In this document: one piece after another, positions 7,665 to 15,813 of the stretch | How positions within the stretch are numbered: position 1 is the stretch's first letter | Layout of the letters: every line of letters begins with the position of its first letter | Assembly (NCBI GenBank): GCA_022563595.1 | Contig: JADFNB010000024.1 | Coordinates: 1 to 47,493, forward strand | Direction of reading: 5' to 3' | DNA length: 47,493 nt | Source of the DNA: Gemmatimonadota bacterium | GTDB taxonomy: Bacteria; Gemmatimonadota; Gemmatimonadetes; Gemmatimonadales; GWC2-71-9 | Translations under genes and position numbers: made by a program | The notes under the pieces: model-generated | The model's input: the letters and a program-made list of their open reading frames with translations, nothing else | What the model was told of the DNA's origin: nothing | Database searches by the model: none

Positions 7665-8738
7665 ATGACGATAGAGCACCAGGCGCCACGGCTGCTCCGC
7701 CGCGGCCTCGAGATATTCGCGGCGATCTCGGTCGCCGGCTTCCTCGGGCTCCTGCTCTACGGGAACAACCTCGAGCGTTTTCTGGCGGCGATGTTGTCAT
7801 TGCGCGTTCGCTGGCTCCTGGTCGGGGTCGGCCTTGCCTCGCTCGACTGGTTTGGCGGCGGCCTGCGGCTCTACATCCTGTGCCGACACGTCTATCCGGC
7901 ACAATCCCTAAAGGGGGCCATCCTCGCGGGTGGGCTCAACACATGGGCCAGCTATCTCACGCCATCCCAGACCGGCGGTGGACCGATGATGGTCTACACG
8001 CTCAACCGTTACGGTACGCCGCTGCCCCGGGCGGTGGTGGCGGGTCTCATGAGCTTCGTGGCGACGGTGATATTCTTCGCAGTTGCCGGCCCGGTAGCGA
8101 TCTTCTTCGGCGCGGGCCGATCGCTCGAGCGTCATAGCGTCATCAGCGGCGCGATCGATCTGTACGACTTGTTTCAGTTGAGTCTCGGCGGGTTCGTCGG
8201 AATCGGTCTCTTCATAATCCTAATGATGAGCTTCCCCGGTATTGCCCGGGCATTGGCGCGATCGACCAAGGCGGCGCTGGAGCGGCGCCACAGGACGAGA
8301 TGGGCGGAGAGAGTCTCCCGTGTGGAGGCAGGCATCGACCAGGCGCACGACGCGATCGTGGCGTTCGCAAGCCCCAGAGGCTGGGCGGCGATGGGCGCCG
8401 CGGTGCTGCTGTCGGCGGCGGCACACGCGAACAAGCTGCTCGCGGGGTACGTCGTGCTCCAGGCGCTGGGCATCGAGGCGCCGTTCCTAGAGGTCCTGAT
8501 GCTCCAGACGCTGATTGCCTTTCTGCTCTATTTTGCTCCGACGCCCGGAGGCGCGGGACTCGCCGAAATCGTGTCTGCGGCGGTAATGTCGATCTACGTG
8601 CCGCGCGAGCTGACGCCGTCGTATATCCTTCTATGGCGGATCGTCGTTTCATATCTGACCGTGGGCTTCGGGTCCACGGTGTTTTGGTACTGGCTCAAGG
8701 GTGCGGAAGGTCGCCATGCCAGTGCGGAATCTGATTGA
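7665..8738 (+). CDS. LPG-synthase-TM/flippase-like integral membrane protein
   Basis: This 357-residue polytopic membrane protein resembles the lysylphosphatidylglycerol synthase transmembrane (UPF0104, flippase-like) family. Hydrophobic segments include residues about 15-35 (IFAAISVAGFLGLLLYG), a second after LRVRWLLVGVGLASL, and further ones through the C-terminus. The family-typical glycine/proline-rich motifs are present: GGLNTWASYLTPSQTGGGP in the first third and PTPGGAGLAE near residue 290. It lacks the cytoplasmic aminoacyl-transferase domain of full-length MprF, so it is the TM part only. Likely roles are moving lipids or glycolipids across the inner membrane; the substrate cannot be read from sequence. 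It is transcribed divergently from the propeller protein. Confidence 0.8.
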   Translation: MTIEHQAPRLLRRGLEIFAAISVAGFLGLLLYGNNLERFLAAMLSLRVRWLLVGVGLASLDWFGGGLRLYILCRHVYPAQSLKGAILAGGLNTWASYLTPSQTGGGPMMVYTLNRYGTPLPRAVVAGLMSFVATVIFFAVAGPVAIFFGAGRSLERHSVISGAIDLYDLFQLSLGGFVGIGLFIILMMSFPGIARALARSTKAALERRHRTRWAERVSRVEAGIDQAHDAIVAFASPRGWAAMGAAVLLSAAAHANKLLAGYVVLQALGIEAPFLEVLMLQTLIAFLLYFAPTPGGAGLAEIVSAAVMSIYVPRELTPSYILLWRIVVSYLTVGFGSTVFWYWLKGAEGRHASAESD

Positions 8739-8747
8739 GCAGCTTGG

Positions 8748-8776
8748 TTGCACCGTCCTAAGGCGAACACTAGTTT
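8748..8776 (+). promoter_or_regulatory. Promoter of the FHA-PP2C unit
   Basis: TTGCAC (8748-8753), a 17-bp spacer and TAGTTT (8771-8776) give a sigma70-like promoter in the 74-bp gap between the membrane protein and the FHA gene. The predicted start near 8783 leaves a leader of about 30 nt that contains GAGG 10 nt before ATG 8813. Confidence 0.5.
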
Positions 8777-8812
8777 TCGATACTGGGGTAGTTTAACGAG
8801 GATTCGACACCC

Positions 8813-10252
8813 ATGGCGTTCTTGGAAATCGCTGGACAACGTCATCCGGTTCCGCCGGGCGAAGCCGTCATCGGAAGTGATCCTTCCGCGGCGGTGACAC
8901 TGGAGGGAGCCGGTGTGGCGCCGTGCCATGCGTTGCTACAAACCGGCGCGGACGGCCAGGTTGTCGTTCGGCGTTTCGATGAGAATGTCGAGGTCTTGAT
9001 CAACGGGGTGCGGCTCGGACCGCAACCCACACCGTTGCTTCACGGGGACAAGATCGAGATTGCGGGTCACGAGCTGCTGTTCGTCGACGAGCGGCGCAGC
9101 GGGAGAACTGAGTACGTGCAGGCGGTGAATCCCGCATTGTTCGCGGCAGCCGCAAGGAAACCCGGTGCTCCGCGGGCGCCGACGGTGGCCAGCGGCGGCC
9201 GGTTGGTGAGCCTCACCGACGGCCGGGAGTACACGATCATCGGAGCGTCACTGGTGATCGGGCGCGATGCCGGGTGTGACGTGGTGGTGATCAGCAAAGC
9301 GGTCTCCAGGCGGCACTCGGAGATCATGGTAACACCCCAAGGCTATCTGCTGGTGGACAGCAGCATCAACGGGACGTTCGTGAACGGCCAAAAGATAAAG
9401 CGGCAGCAGCTACTTGCCCGCGCCGACGTCATCCGCGTGGGGGACAACGAGTTCCGGTTCTACGCGGACCTGGCCAAGCAGCCGGAGCCGCCAGCTCCGG
9501 CGCCGGGTGCGGCGAGTCGTCTGGCGGATACGCTGATGGGGGTGCCCGGCGCGCGGCGGCCGAGTGTGCCGCCAGCGGAACCTCGGACGGGTGAGGGAGC
9601 TGCAGCGGTAGCGCCCACTCCGCCGGTACCGCCATCGCCTACGGCGGCACCTCCAGCGCCATCGGTGGCACCGCCGCTACCCACCCCCGCCCCGCCGGCG
9701 CCGCCGCCATCTGCGGCACCGCCGCTACCCACCTCCGCCCCGCCGCCATCTGCGGCACCGCCGCTACCCACCTCCGCCCCGCCGCCATCGGTGGCACCTC
9801 CGCCCCCGCCCCCGCCCCCACCCCCCCCACCTGTCGCGGCACCGCCGGCGCCCGCAGTGCCACCGCCGGCCGCGAAGCCTGCGGCGGGTCCGTTGGCATT
9901 CCTCGTGGTCCGCAGTGGGCGGTTGAAGGGACATCGCCTGCCGATTCGCGTGCCGGTCGTAAACGTGGGGCGGGCCGACTACAATGACCTGGTGCTGCCC
10001 GACGACAGCGTGTCCACGGTGCACGCCAAGTTCCAGCGGCGCGAAGGGATTTGGATCGTAGTCGATTTGGACTCTACCAACGGAACCTACGTCGACGGCG
10101 AACGGGTGGCCGGTGAAGTGCCGCTCGCGCCGGGCGCACTCGTGCGCTTCGGGGAGGTCCGTTCCTTCTTCGAGCCGGCCGACCAGGACGAGCCGACGAA
10201 GGGCGGATCCACGAAGCTGATCTCCGCCATTAGGCTTCCGCCGGAACAGTAG
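8813..10252 (+). CDS. Three-FHA-domain protein with Pro-rich linker
   Basis: This 479-residue protein is predicted to bind phosphothreonine peptides. FHA domain 2 (about residues 125-225) has the full set of contact motifs: VIGRDAGCD, VSRRHSEI and DSSINGTFVNG. FHA domain 3 (about residues 362-460) has NVGRADYND, VSTVHAKF and DSTNGTYVDG. The N-terminal domain (1-95) has the fold pattern but is degenerate: GSDP replaces GR and APCH replaces SxxH, so it may not bind phosphopeptide. Residues about 227-360 are a Pro/Ala-rich flexible linker built partly from a 13-residue repeat and a run of 12 prolines. No membrane segment is seen. The gene is followed at 2 nt by a PP2C phosphatase, which suggests a phospho-Thr signalling unit possibly serving the kinase at 18180. 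Confidence 0.9.
   Translation: MAFLEIAGQRHPVPPGEAVIGSDPSAAVTLEGAGVAPCHALLQTGADGQVVVRRFDENVEVLINGVRLGPQPTPLLHGDKIEIAGHELLFVDERRSGRTEYVQAVNPALFAAAARKPGAPRAPTVASGGRLVSLTDGREYTIIGASLVIGRDAGCDVVVISKAVSRRHSEIMVTPQGYLLVDSSINGTFVNGQKIKRQQLLARADVIRVGDNEFRFYADLAKQPEPPAPAPGAASRLADTLMGVPGARRPSVPPAEPRTGEGAAAVAPTPPVPPSPTAAPPAPSVAPPLPTPAPPAPPPSAAPPLPTSAPPPSAAPPLPTSAPPPSVAPPPPPPPPPPPPVAAPPAPAVPPPAAKPAAGPLAFLVVRSGRLKGHRLPIRVPVVNVGRADYNDLVLPDDSVSTVHAKFQRREGIWIVVDLDSTNGTYVDGERVAGEVPLAPGALVRFGEVRSFFEPADQDEPTKGGSTKLISAIRLPPEQ
9703..9790. repeat. 39-bp tandem repeat in the FHA linker
   Basis: A 39-bp unit beginning GCCGCCATCTGCGGC is present at 9703-9741 and identically at 9742-9780. A third, truncated unit starts at 9781. 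A diverged earlier copy precedes it from about 9640. It encodes PPSAAPPLPTSAP. Exact identity indicates recent expansion by slippage or recombination, always in frame. Confidence 0.85.
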
Positions 10253-10254
10253 TC

Positions 10255-11043
10255 TTGGCCCCGTCCGTCAGGTTCACCTGCGCCGGTCGTACCGATGTCG
10301 GCATTGTCCGGTCGGGGAACGAAGACAACTACCTGTTGCTCCCGGACCGGGCAGTGTTCATAGTGGCCGATGGAATGGGTGGACACGCCGCTGGTGAGGT
10401 GGCTAGTGAGATGGCGGTGCGAATCATCGCCCAGGAGTTGGGTGACGTCCGCGGTAGCGCGGAAGAGGCGGCCGCCGACCGCATGCGCCAGGCAATCCGC
10501 CAGGCGAATGCCACCATCTTCGAACGCACGCTGACCGAACACGACAAGCGCGGGATGGGAACGACGGCGACCGCGATGGTCCTGAACGGCCGGCGGTATC
10601 TGATCGGACAGGTGGGGGACAGCCGTGCATATCTCTTGCGGGATGCGGAACTCATCCAGCTCACGAAAGACCACTCGTACGTGCAGGAACAGGTGGACGC
10701 GGGTTATCTCTCACCTGAAGAGGCGCGAACGCATCCATATAGCAACGTGATCACTCGCTGCGTTGGCGCCAACAACGAGGTCGCGCCCGACACCTACGTG
10801 GGGGTGGTGCGCGAAGGTGATCTCTTCCTTCTCGCCTCCGACGGTCTCACCGGTATGGTCGATGACCCGGAACTCCACGAGATTCTGCTCGCGCACAACG
10901 AGCCGCAGGCGCTGGTTGACGCGCTGGTGGTCGAGGCCAACAACCGTGGCGGGCTGGACAACATCACGGTCATCGCGATTCACGTGGAACACGTGGAATT
11001 CACGCGCAACGATCGACCGACCGTCCCGACAGCCGAAGGGTGA
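10255..11043 (+). CDS. PP2C-family Ser/Thr protein phosphatase (Stp/PrpC type)
   Basis: This 262-residue cytoplasmic metal-dependent phosphatase carries the conserved PP2C motifs in order: RSGNEDN near residue 20, VADGMGGHAAGE near 38, GMGTTATAMVL near 101, VGDSRAYLLRD near 122, LLASDGLTGMVDD near 197 and GGLDNITVI near 241. The aspartates of DGMGG, SDG and LDN are the metal ligands known for this family. The start is TTG at 10255, two bases after the FHA stop, so the two genes are co-transcribed and probably coupled. It is the likely counterpart of the Hanks-type kinase at 18180. Length matches the family. Confidence 0.95.
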   Translation: MAPSVRFTCAGRTDVGIVRSGNEDNYLLLPDRAVFIVADGMGGHAAGEVASEMAVRIIAQELGDVRGSAEEAAADRMRQAIRQANATIFERTLTEHDKRGMGTTATAMVLNGRRYLIGQVGDSRAYLLRDAELIQLTKDHSYVQEQVDAGYLSPEEARTHPYSNVITRCVGANNEVAPDTYVGVVREGDLFLLASDGLTGMVDDPELHEILLAHNEPQALVDALVVEANNRGGLDNITVIAIHVEHVEFTRNDRPTVPTAEG

Positions 11044-11249
11044 GTTCGGGTCCGAACGTGACGGCGGTTGGGGAAGTCGCCGCGCGCTACCTGGGTGCGA
11101 TTCTCTACGCGATCGAAGTGTGTGCGGTATCAATGGACGGTGCCGGGCGGGGCGATGACGCGAGGTACTACCGCGCGATAGCGTCTGAGCTGGCCGACGC
11201 CGGCGGCAAGGAACCGGGTGAGCCGGTCTCGAATCCTGGAGAGCGCTGA
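11040..11249 (+). CDS. Small hypothetical protein (69 aa)
   Basis: A GTG start overlaps the phosphatase stop as GTGA, the same coupling used elsewhere in this window, which is the main reason to believe it. The product (VAARYLGAILYAIEVCAVSM in the middle) has an amphipathic to hydrophobic helix and a polar, Gly/Glu-rich C-terminus. I do not recognise a family. It ends 16 nt before the convergent HD gene. No terminator is visible between them. Confidence 0.45.
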   Translation: MSSGPNVTAVGEVAARYLGAILYAIEVCAVSMDGAGRGDDARYYRAIASELADAGGKEPGEPVSNPGER

Positions 11250-11265
11250 CTGCTCTCGCCCCACT

Positions 11266-12531
11266 CTATCGTTTCAGCAGAGCCTTCTCTTGCTCCAACC
11301 CGTTCCGCATCTCCTCACCCGAAGATTCCGCCAGCGCGCGGAGCCCTTCTCGGTCGAGGGCAACCGCAGTCGCAGCGTAGACACGGAACCGTCGTGCGGC
11401 GGTATGTAGCTCTTCGGCGACGCCCTCGATCCCGAGGCGCACCGGCGCGACCGTTCCGGCACGCGTGAGAATAGGAATCCCGCCCGCGAGCATTTCAGGC
11501 TTCGCGGGGAAGTCGAGCAGCAGATCGCCCGGAGCGACACCGGCCTCGGCTGCCAGGCGGTCCTCGACGCGGGCTAGGAGATCGGGGTCTTCGGCAATCC
11601 ATGCCCCGGCGCCCGGCGCGAGTTCACCGGCCGAAAGATCGAGAATGCGCTTGTAGAGCCGGCGGCGGCGGAGGCGCCCGGCTATGGGTGCGTCGTGGAG
11701 CGCGCGCAGCGCCTCCATGAGCGCTTCGTCGGTGCTCTGGGCTATCCAGTCGGGTTGGATCTGCCCGCGGGCGATCGCGCTGCGTACCACCCGCTTGAAC
11801 ATGACGGTGGCGCTACGCACGGCGTGGTGCCAGTACACGTTGCGGTACATCTCGTACTTGGCGAACAGGAGTGACTCGAGCGCGCTCACGCCCTTCTCGT
11901 GCAGGCCCACCGTCTTGCGGCCGTCCCACATGACGATCGTCAGCGAATGAAGTAGCCGGTCCACGTCGACCGTGCCGTAGGGAACCCCGCACATGTGGGC
12001 GTCCCGCGTCAGATACTCGATCTTGTCCAGATCGAGCGCCCCCGAGATCAATCCCTGAAGGGGTGTCTCGCTCTGCCCGACGATGAGGTTCGCGAGCCGG
12101 TCACCTGCGTTTGCAATCCCGGTACGCGCGAGTGCGCCTGTCAGCTCAGGATGGGTGAAGTGCCCGTGCGCCAGGTCCTCGTGGGAAGGGAGGCCCGCTT
12201 CTTCCAGGGCGTGGGAGAACGGATAGTGGCCGATATCGTGAAGCAGCGCCGCCAGCCGAATCAGCGTGATCTCGTCGGCGGGGACGTTAGCCAGGTGACC
12301 CCGCTCCTCGAGCAGGAGCAGGGCGCGCCGCGCCAGATGATAGGTGCCGAGCGCGTGCTCGAAGCGCGTGTGGGTAGCGCCGGGATACACCAGGAACGCG
12401 TGCCCGAGTTGCCGGATGTAGCGCAGGCGCTGGAACGGTTCCGTGTCCAGGACCGCCAGCGCCTGCTCGTCGATGCCTATGTTATTCCAGAGAGGGTCGC
12501 GAACGACCTCGAATCCGCCCGCTACCACCAT
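11266..12531 (-). CDS. HD-domain phosphohydrolase (dNTPase/YwfO-like)
   Basis: This 421-residue protein has the metal-binding pattern of the SAMHD1/dGTPase-like HD superfamily: RFEHALGTYHLA near residue 57 (the first His), LLHDIGHYPFSH near 95 (the HD pair) and further His/Asp residues in ALDLDKIEYLTRD near 168. The N-terminus (VRDPLWNNIGID...QRLRYIRQLG) matches YwfO-type proteins. The likely reaction is hydrolysis of a nucleoside triphosphate or another phosphoester; the exact substrate is unknown. ATG 12531 lies 6 nt after the pckA stop, so it is the second gene of a pckA transcript. Confidence 0.88.
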   Translation of the reverse strand: MVVAGGFEVVRDPLWNNIGIDEQALAVLDTEPFQRLRYIRQLGHAFLVYPGATHTRFEHALGTYHLARRALLLLEERGHLANVPADEITLIRLAALLHDIGHYPFSHALEEAGLPSHEDLAHGHFTHPELTGALARTGIANAGDRLANLIVGQSETPLQGLISGALDLDKIEYLTRDAHMCGVPYGTVDVDRLLHSLTIVMWDGRKTVGLHEKGVSALESLLFAKYEMYRNVYWHHAVRSATVMFKRVVRSAIARGQIQPDWIAQSTDEALMEALRALHDAPIAGRLRRRRLYKRILDLSAGELAPGAGAWIAEDPDLLARVEDRLAAEAGVAPGDLLLDFPAKPEMLAGGIPILTRAGTVAPVRLGIEGVAEELHTAARRFRVYAATAVALDREGLRALAESSGEEMRNGLEQEKALLKR

Positions 12532-12537
12532 GCGTGC

Positions 12538-14124
12538 TCACACTCGGGGTCCGGCATCGCGGACCGCTTGCTCCACCTGATCGGCGAATACCGCAAACTT
12601 CTCGCGGAACATCTCCGCCATGTGTCGTGCCTGGGCGTCGTAGCGCGCGGGATCCTGCCAGGTGCTGCGCGGGTCGAGCACATCGGAAGGGACACCCGGT
12701 AAGGATGTCGGCACCCGCAGACCGAACACCGGATCTTCGCGCGTCGGCACATCCTCCAGCGTCCCGTCGAGCGCCGCGCGAACCATGGCACGCGTGTAGC
12801 CCAGCGGCATCCGCTTCCCTTCGCCGTATGGGCCGGCGGTCCACCCGGTATTCAGGAGCCAGCACTTGACGCGGTGCTGGCTGATCCGCTCGCCCAGCAT
12901 CTTGGCGTAGACGCCCGGGTGCAGCGGCAGGAACGGCGCTCCGAAACAGGCGCTGAACGTCGCCTGCGGCTCGGTCACGCCGCGCTCCGTTCCAGCCACC
13001 TTGGCGGTGTAGCCGGCGAGAAAATGGTACATGGTCTGGTCGGCCGTGAGGTGCGCTATCGGCGGGAGCACCCCGAAGGCGTCGGCGGTGAGGAAGACGA
13101 TGTTGCTAGGATGGCCCGAACGGCCACCCGGGACGTGGTTTGGGATGGCGAAGATGGGGTACGAGGCGCGCGTGTTCTCGGTAATCTCATCGCTGTTCAG
13201 GTCCACCTCTCGTGTCCGGTCGTCGAGCACCACGTTCTCGAGCACGGTCCCGAACATGCGGGTCGTGGCGTAGATCTCCGGCTCGCCGTCGGGCGAGAGG
13301 CGTATGACCTTGGCATAGCAGCCGCCTTCAAAGTTGAACACGCCCGTATCGCTCCAGCCGTGCTCGTCATCGCCAATCAGGGCGCGCGTTGGGTCGGCGG
13401 ATAGTGTCGTCTTGCCGGTACCCGACAGCCCAAAGAACAGTGCGACGTCACTCTCGTCCTCGCCTACATTGGCCGAGCAATGCATCGAGAGGATGCCCTG
13501 CTTGGGGTAGATGTAGTTCAGGAGGGTGAAAATGGACTTCTTCATTTCACCGGCGTAACGGGTGCCCGCGATGAGGATGGTTCGTTCGGCGAAATTCACC
13601 ACGATCGCTGTTCCGCTGTTCGTGCCGTGTCGCGCGGGATCGGCGGTCATCTCGGGGGCGTGCAACACCGTGAACCCCGGGGTGAAGTCGTCTAGCTCCT
13701 CGGGGTTCGGCCTGATGAACATGTTGTAAACGAACAGTGCGTGCCAGGCGTTCTCGGTCACGAAACGGACCGAAATACGTAGCGTGCGCTCGGCGCCGGC
13801 AAAAACGTCGCGCACGAAGATCTCTCGACCGGCGAGGTGCCGCAGGATATCTTCGCGCAGCGCGGCGTAGTGATCCGGTGTCATCGCTTGGTTGGTCTTT
13901 CCCCACCAGATGTCGGCCTCAGACGTGGGCTCCCGAACCACGAACTTGTCTTTCGGGGAGCGTCCCGTGTGGGGTGTAGTGATTGCGGCGAACGGTCCTC
14001 CTGCCGCGAGTTGGCCTTCACCACGCCGGATCGCGGACTCGTAGAGGGCCGCGGGACCCAAGTTCCAGTTGACGGTCTCGCGGGGTTTGAGGTCGGGAGC
14101 GATCAGTGTGGCATTGGTCGTCAT
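12538..14124 (-). CDS. pckA: Phosphoenolpyruvate carboxykinase (ATP)
   Basis: This 528-residue cytoplasmic enzyme interconverts oxaloacetate plus ATP with PEP, CO2 and ADP, the entry step of gluconeogenesis. Diagnostic motifs are present: GRSPKDKFVV near residue 52, RYAGEMKKSIF, the PEPCK P-loop GLSGTGKTTLSAD, and the metal-binding IGDDEHGWSD. Length matches the ATP-dependent bacterial type (about 520-540). ATG 14124 (MTTNATLIAP) is chosen over an extension to 14166, which adds only basic, unconserved residues. The HD phosphohydrolase follows at 6 nt. A -10-like TAGAAT lies about 85 nt upstream. Confidence 0.97.
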   Translation of the reverse strand: MTTNATLIAPDLKPRETVNWNLGPAALYESAIRRGEGQLAAGGPFAAITTPHTGRSPKDKFVVREPTSEADIWWGKTNQAMTPDHYAALREDILRHLAGREIFVRDVFAGAERTLRISVRFVTENAWHALFVYNMFIRPNPEELDDFTPGFTVLHAPEMTADPARHGTNSGTAIVVNFAERTILIAGTRYAGEMKKSIFTLLNYIYPKQGILSMHCSANVGEDESDVALFFGLSGTGKTTLSADPTRALIGDDEHGWSDTGVFNFEGGCYAKVIRLSPDGEPEIYATTRMFGTVLENVVLDDRTREVDLNSDEITENTRASYPIFAIPNHVPGGRSGHPSNIVFLTADAFGVLPPIAHLTADQTMYHFLAGYTAKVAGTERGVTEPQATFSACFGAPFLPLHPGVYAKMLGERISQHRVKCWLLNTGWTAGPYGEGKRMPLGYTRAMVRAALDGTLEDVPTREDPVFGLRVPTSLPGVPSDVLDPRSTWQDPARYDAQARHMAEMFREKFAVFADQVEQAVRDAGPRV

Positions 14125-14209
14125 AGCGGAGCTGTACGCTCGGGTTCTGGGAATCCGAGACGGCACGCCGCCGTGTCCGTCCCGATCTCGTCACGCGTCC
14201 GGCACCTCA

Positions 14210-14215
14210 ATTCTA
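14210..14215 (-). promoter_or_regulatory. Possible -10 element for pckA
   Basis: TAGAAT on the minus strand, 85 nt upstream of the pckA ATG. No convincing -35 is found at 16-18 bp. The rest of 14125-14341 shows no gene; it contains a short CCGCG/CGCGG hairpin at about 14303-14315. Confidence 0.25.
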
Positions 14216-14341
14216 ACACATTGCCTCTGGGTCTGACGAGCCGCTAGGAGGCGGGCGTCGCCGCGGCGTTGGCGCGCAGATTAGCGTTGTCAAGCCGTGA
14301 CGGCCGCGCTTCGCGGCGGTGATGGCACCGGTGACGACGGT

Positions 14342-14506
14342 TAGTGTGGTGTCGCCGAAATAGTGCTGCTATTCGGACGCCCCCGCATCCCGCCCCGCGG
14401 CGTTTCTCGTCGTCGCAATAGCGCTGCTATTACTCCTCCTCGTGCCTTGCGGGATCGGGCGCAGTGACGCCCTCGATAGCTACCATACTTCGGCGACACC
14501 ACACTA
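14342..14506. mobile_element. MITE-like element with 18-bp perfect terminal inverted repeats
   Basis: TAGTGTGGTGTCGCCGAA at 14342-14359 is repeated as its exact reverse complement at 14489-14506, bounding 165 bp with no ORF. Both ends begin with TA, the target of IS630/Tc1-mariner transposases, so this may be a non-autonomous relative of such an element. Just inside, the near-palindromic 15-mer AATAG(T/C)GCTGCTATT occurs twice (14359-14373 and 14417-14431). The right end reaches into the 3' end of the lipoprotein gene and supplies its TAG stop. No other copy lies in the window. The family link is inferred only from the TA ends. Confidence 0.65.
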
Positions 14507-15169
14507 GCGGCCGTCGGGCAGCCGTACGGTGGGGCGGGTGTGATAGAGAGTGAGGAACGTGGCTCGATCCCGCAACGATGTCGACGCCACCATGGGGCGC
14601 GCGAACATTATGTCGGAGGGATCGTCGGAATTCAGAAAGAGACCGAGCGTATGACCGAACTCGTGGGCTATCGCTGTGGGAAAACAGCGGTCGAGTTCGT
14701 TTGGCCCGGACCCAGCTCGCGGAATGATGGTGATCCGGAACGGAAGCGCAATTGTCGTGTCCCGCGTAACTTCGATTGGGGTGCTGCCCCGACAGTCGAG
14801 CGGGGTGACGCCGCTGCTGGACTGGATCACGAGCTCGGGCTCGCCCAACAGCACGATCAGGTCGGCGACCTGCGAGTCGGAGACCAGCACGGCACTGAAC
14901 TCGCCGTAGATGCTCGCGTCCGTCCACAGGCGGATGGCGCGCGCCGTGTGAAGGGGGAAATCCTGTCGTGGCTCTGCCCATACGCGAACGGGAAGGCTGT
15001 GGCGTGGCCAGCTGAAAATGAGCTCGAGGTCACCGGCGGCAGAGGAGCACAGCCCGTCGATCGAGCAGTCGATACTGAACTGATAGGGCGCCGGGCGCTC
15101 CGGGGGAACGATGTCCCCACACCCGACAACCGACAGAAGCGCCAGCAACGCCACCAGCTGACGGGTCAT
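14504..15169 (-). CDS. Metzincin-like lipoprotein with altered zinc site
   Basis: This 221-residue predicted lipoprotein (lipobox VVGC, Cys17) has a matrixin-like core, AHEFGHTLGLFLNSDDPSDIM at about 168-188. It keeps HExxH (His169, Glu170, His173) and the metzincin Gly176. The following LFLNSDD has Leu-Asn where family members and its neighbour have Gly-His, so the third zinc ligand seems lost and activity is doubtful. It is a clear tandem paralogue of the next gene (shared IYGEF...LVSDS, YHTRPT near the C-terminus). Its ATG overlaps that gene's stop as ATGA. The TAG stop lies in the inverted repeat of the MITE-like element, so the natural C-terminus may have been trimmed. Confidence 0.75.
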   Translation of the reverse strand: MTRQLVALLALLSVVGCGDIVPPERPAPYQFSIDCSIDGLCSSAAGDLELIFSWPRHSLPVRVWAEPRQDFPLHTARAIRLWTDASIYGEFSAVLVSDSQVADLIVLLGEPELVIQSSSGVTPLDCRGSTPIEVTRDTTIALPFRITIIPRAGSGPNELDRCFPTAIAHEFGHTLGLFLNSDDPSDIMFARPMVASTSLRDRATFLTLYHTRPTVRLPDGR

Positions 15170-15813
15170 TGCAGGCGCTCCGCGGGCTCGATGGTCGGGC
15201 GCGTGTGGTACAGCATCTCCACGGTCACCCGGTCGCCCGACGACGGTTCGGCAACCCGCGGCAACGCGTTCATGAGATCGGCTGGGTTGGGGCTGTGCCC
15301 CAACAGGCCCAAGGTGTGACCGATCTCGTGCGCCGTGACCCGGAACACGCAGTTGGCGATGTCGGCGTCTCCAAATAGGGGATTCCAGTTAATGGCGACG
15401 CGGAGCGGTCCCGTGAATCGGTTTGCTGGCGTGATGTCGGGAAACGACGTGACGCCCGAGCACGCGTCCAGCGGCGGATCGTTGGTCAAAGGCACGTCCG
15501 GCGGCTCGCCACCGTTCACCATCACGAGCACATCGGCACGCGCCGAGTCAGTAACCAGTGTCCCAGCGAACTCGCCGTACAAGAACTGGGATTCCCACAG
15601 ACGCAGCCCCTCCTGCACGTAGCCCACGACCGGGCCGCTTCCGGCTGCCAGCCAATAGCGGATGGGCAGGTCAACAGGACGCCACCGGAACACCCGGCCC
15701 GTGTTCTGGAGATCGAAGGGGTAGGCGGGGCCCCGCTCGGGTGCCGACGCGGTCTCGCACCCGGCGGCGAGGGCGGCGATCGCCAGGATCGCTCCGGCGT
15801 TAACGCGACACAC
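15166..15813 (-). CDS. Matrixin-like zinc metalloprotease lipoprotein
   Basis: This 215-residue predicted lipoprotein (LAAGC lipobox, Cys19) carries HEIGHTLGLLGHSPNPADLM at 162-181. This is the HExxHxxG zinc site with a His after the glycine and the Met-turn region that define metzincin-type peptidases. It is likely anchored in the envelope and may cleave extracytoplasmic proteins; the substrate is unknown. The start is GTG 15813, overlapping the upstream envelope-protein gene by 14 nt. It shares length, lipobox and motif order with the downstream copy, which points to tandem duplication. This copy looks the catalytically intact one. Confidence 0.8.
   Translation of the reverse strand: MCRVNAGAILAIAALAAGCETASAPERGPAYPFDLQNTGRVFRWRPVDLPIRYWLAAGSGPVVGYVQEGLRLWESQFLYGEFAGTLVTDSARADVLVMVNGGEPPDVPLTNDPPLDACSGVTSFPDITPANRFTGPLRVAINWNPLFGDADIANCVFRVTAHEIGHTLGLLGHSPNPADLMNALPRVAEPSSGDRVTVEMLYHTRPTIEPAERLQ

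Noticed and set aside
9703-9790. Possible CRISPR-like spaced repeat
   Set aside because: The units are directly abutting, in frame and inside a proline-rich linker; there are no spacers.
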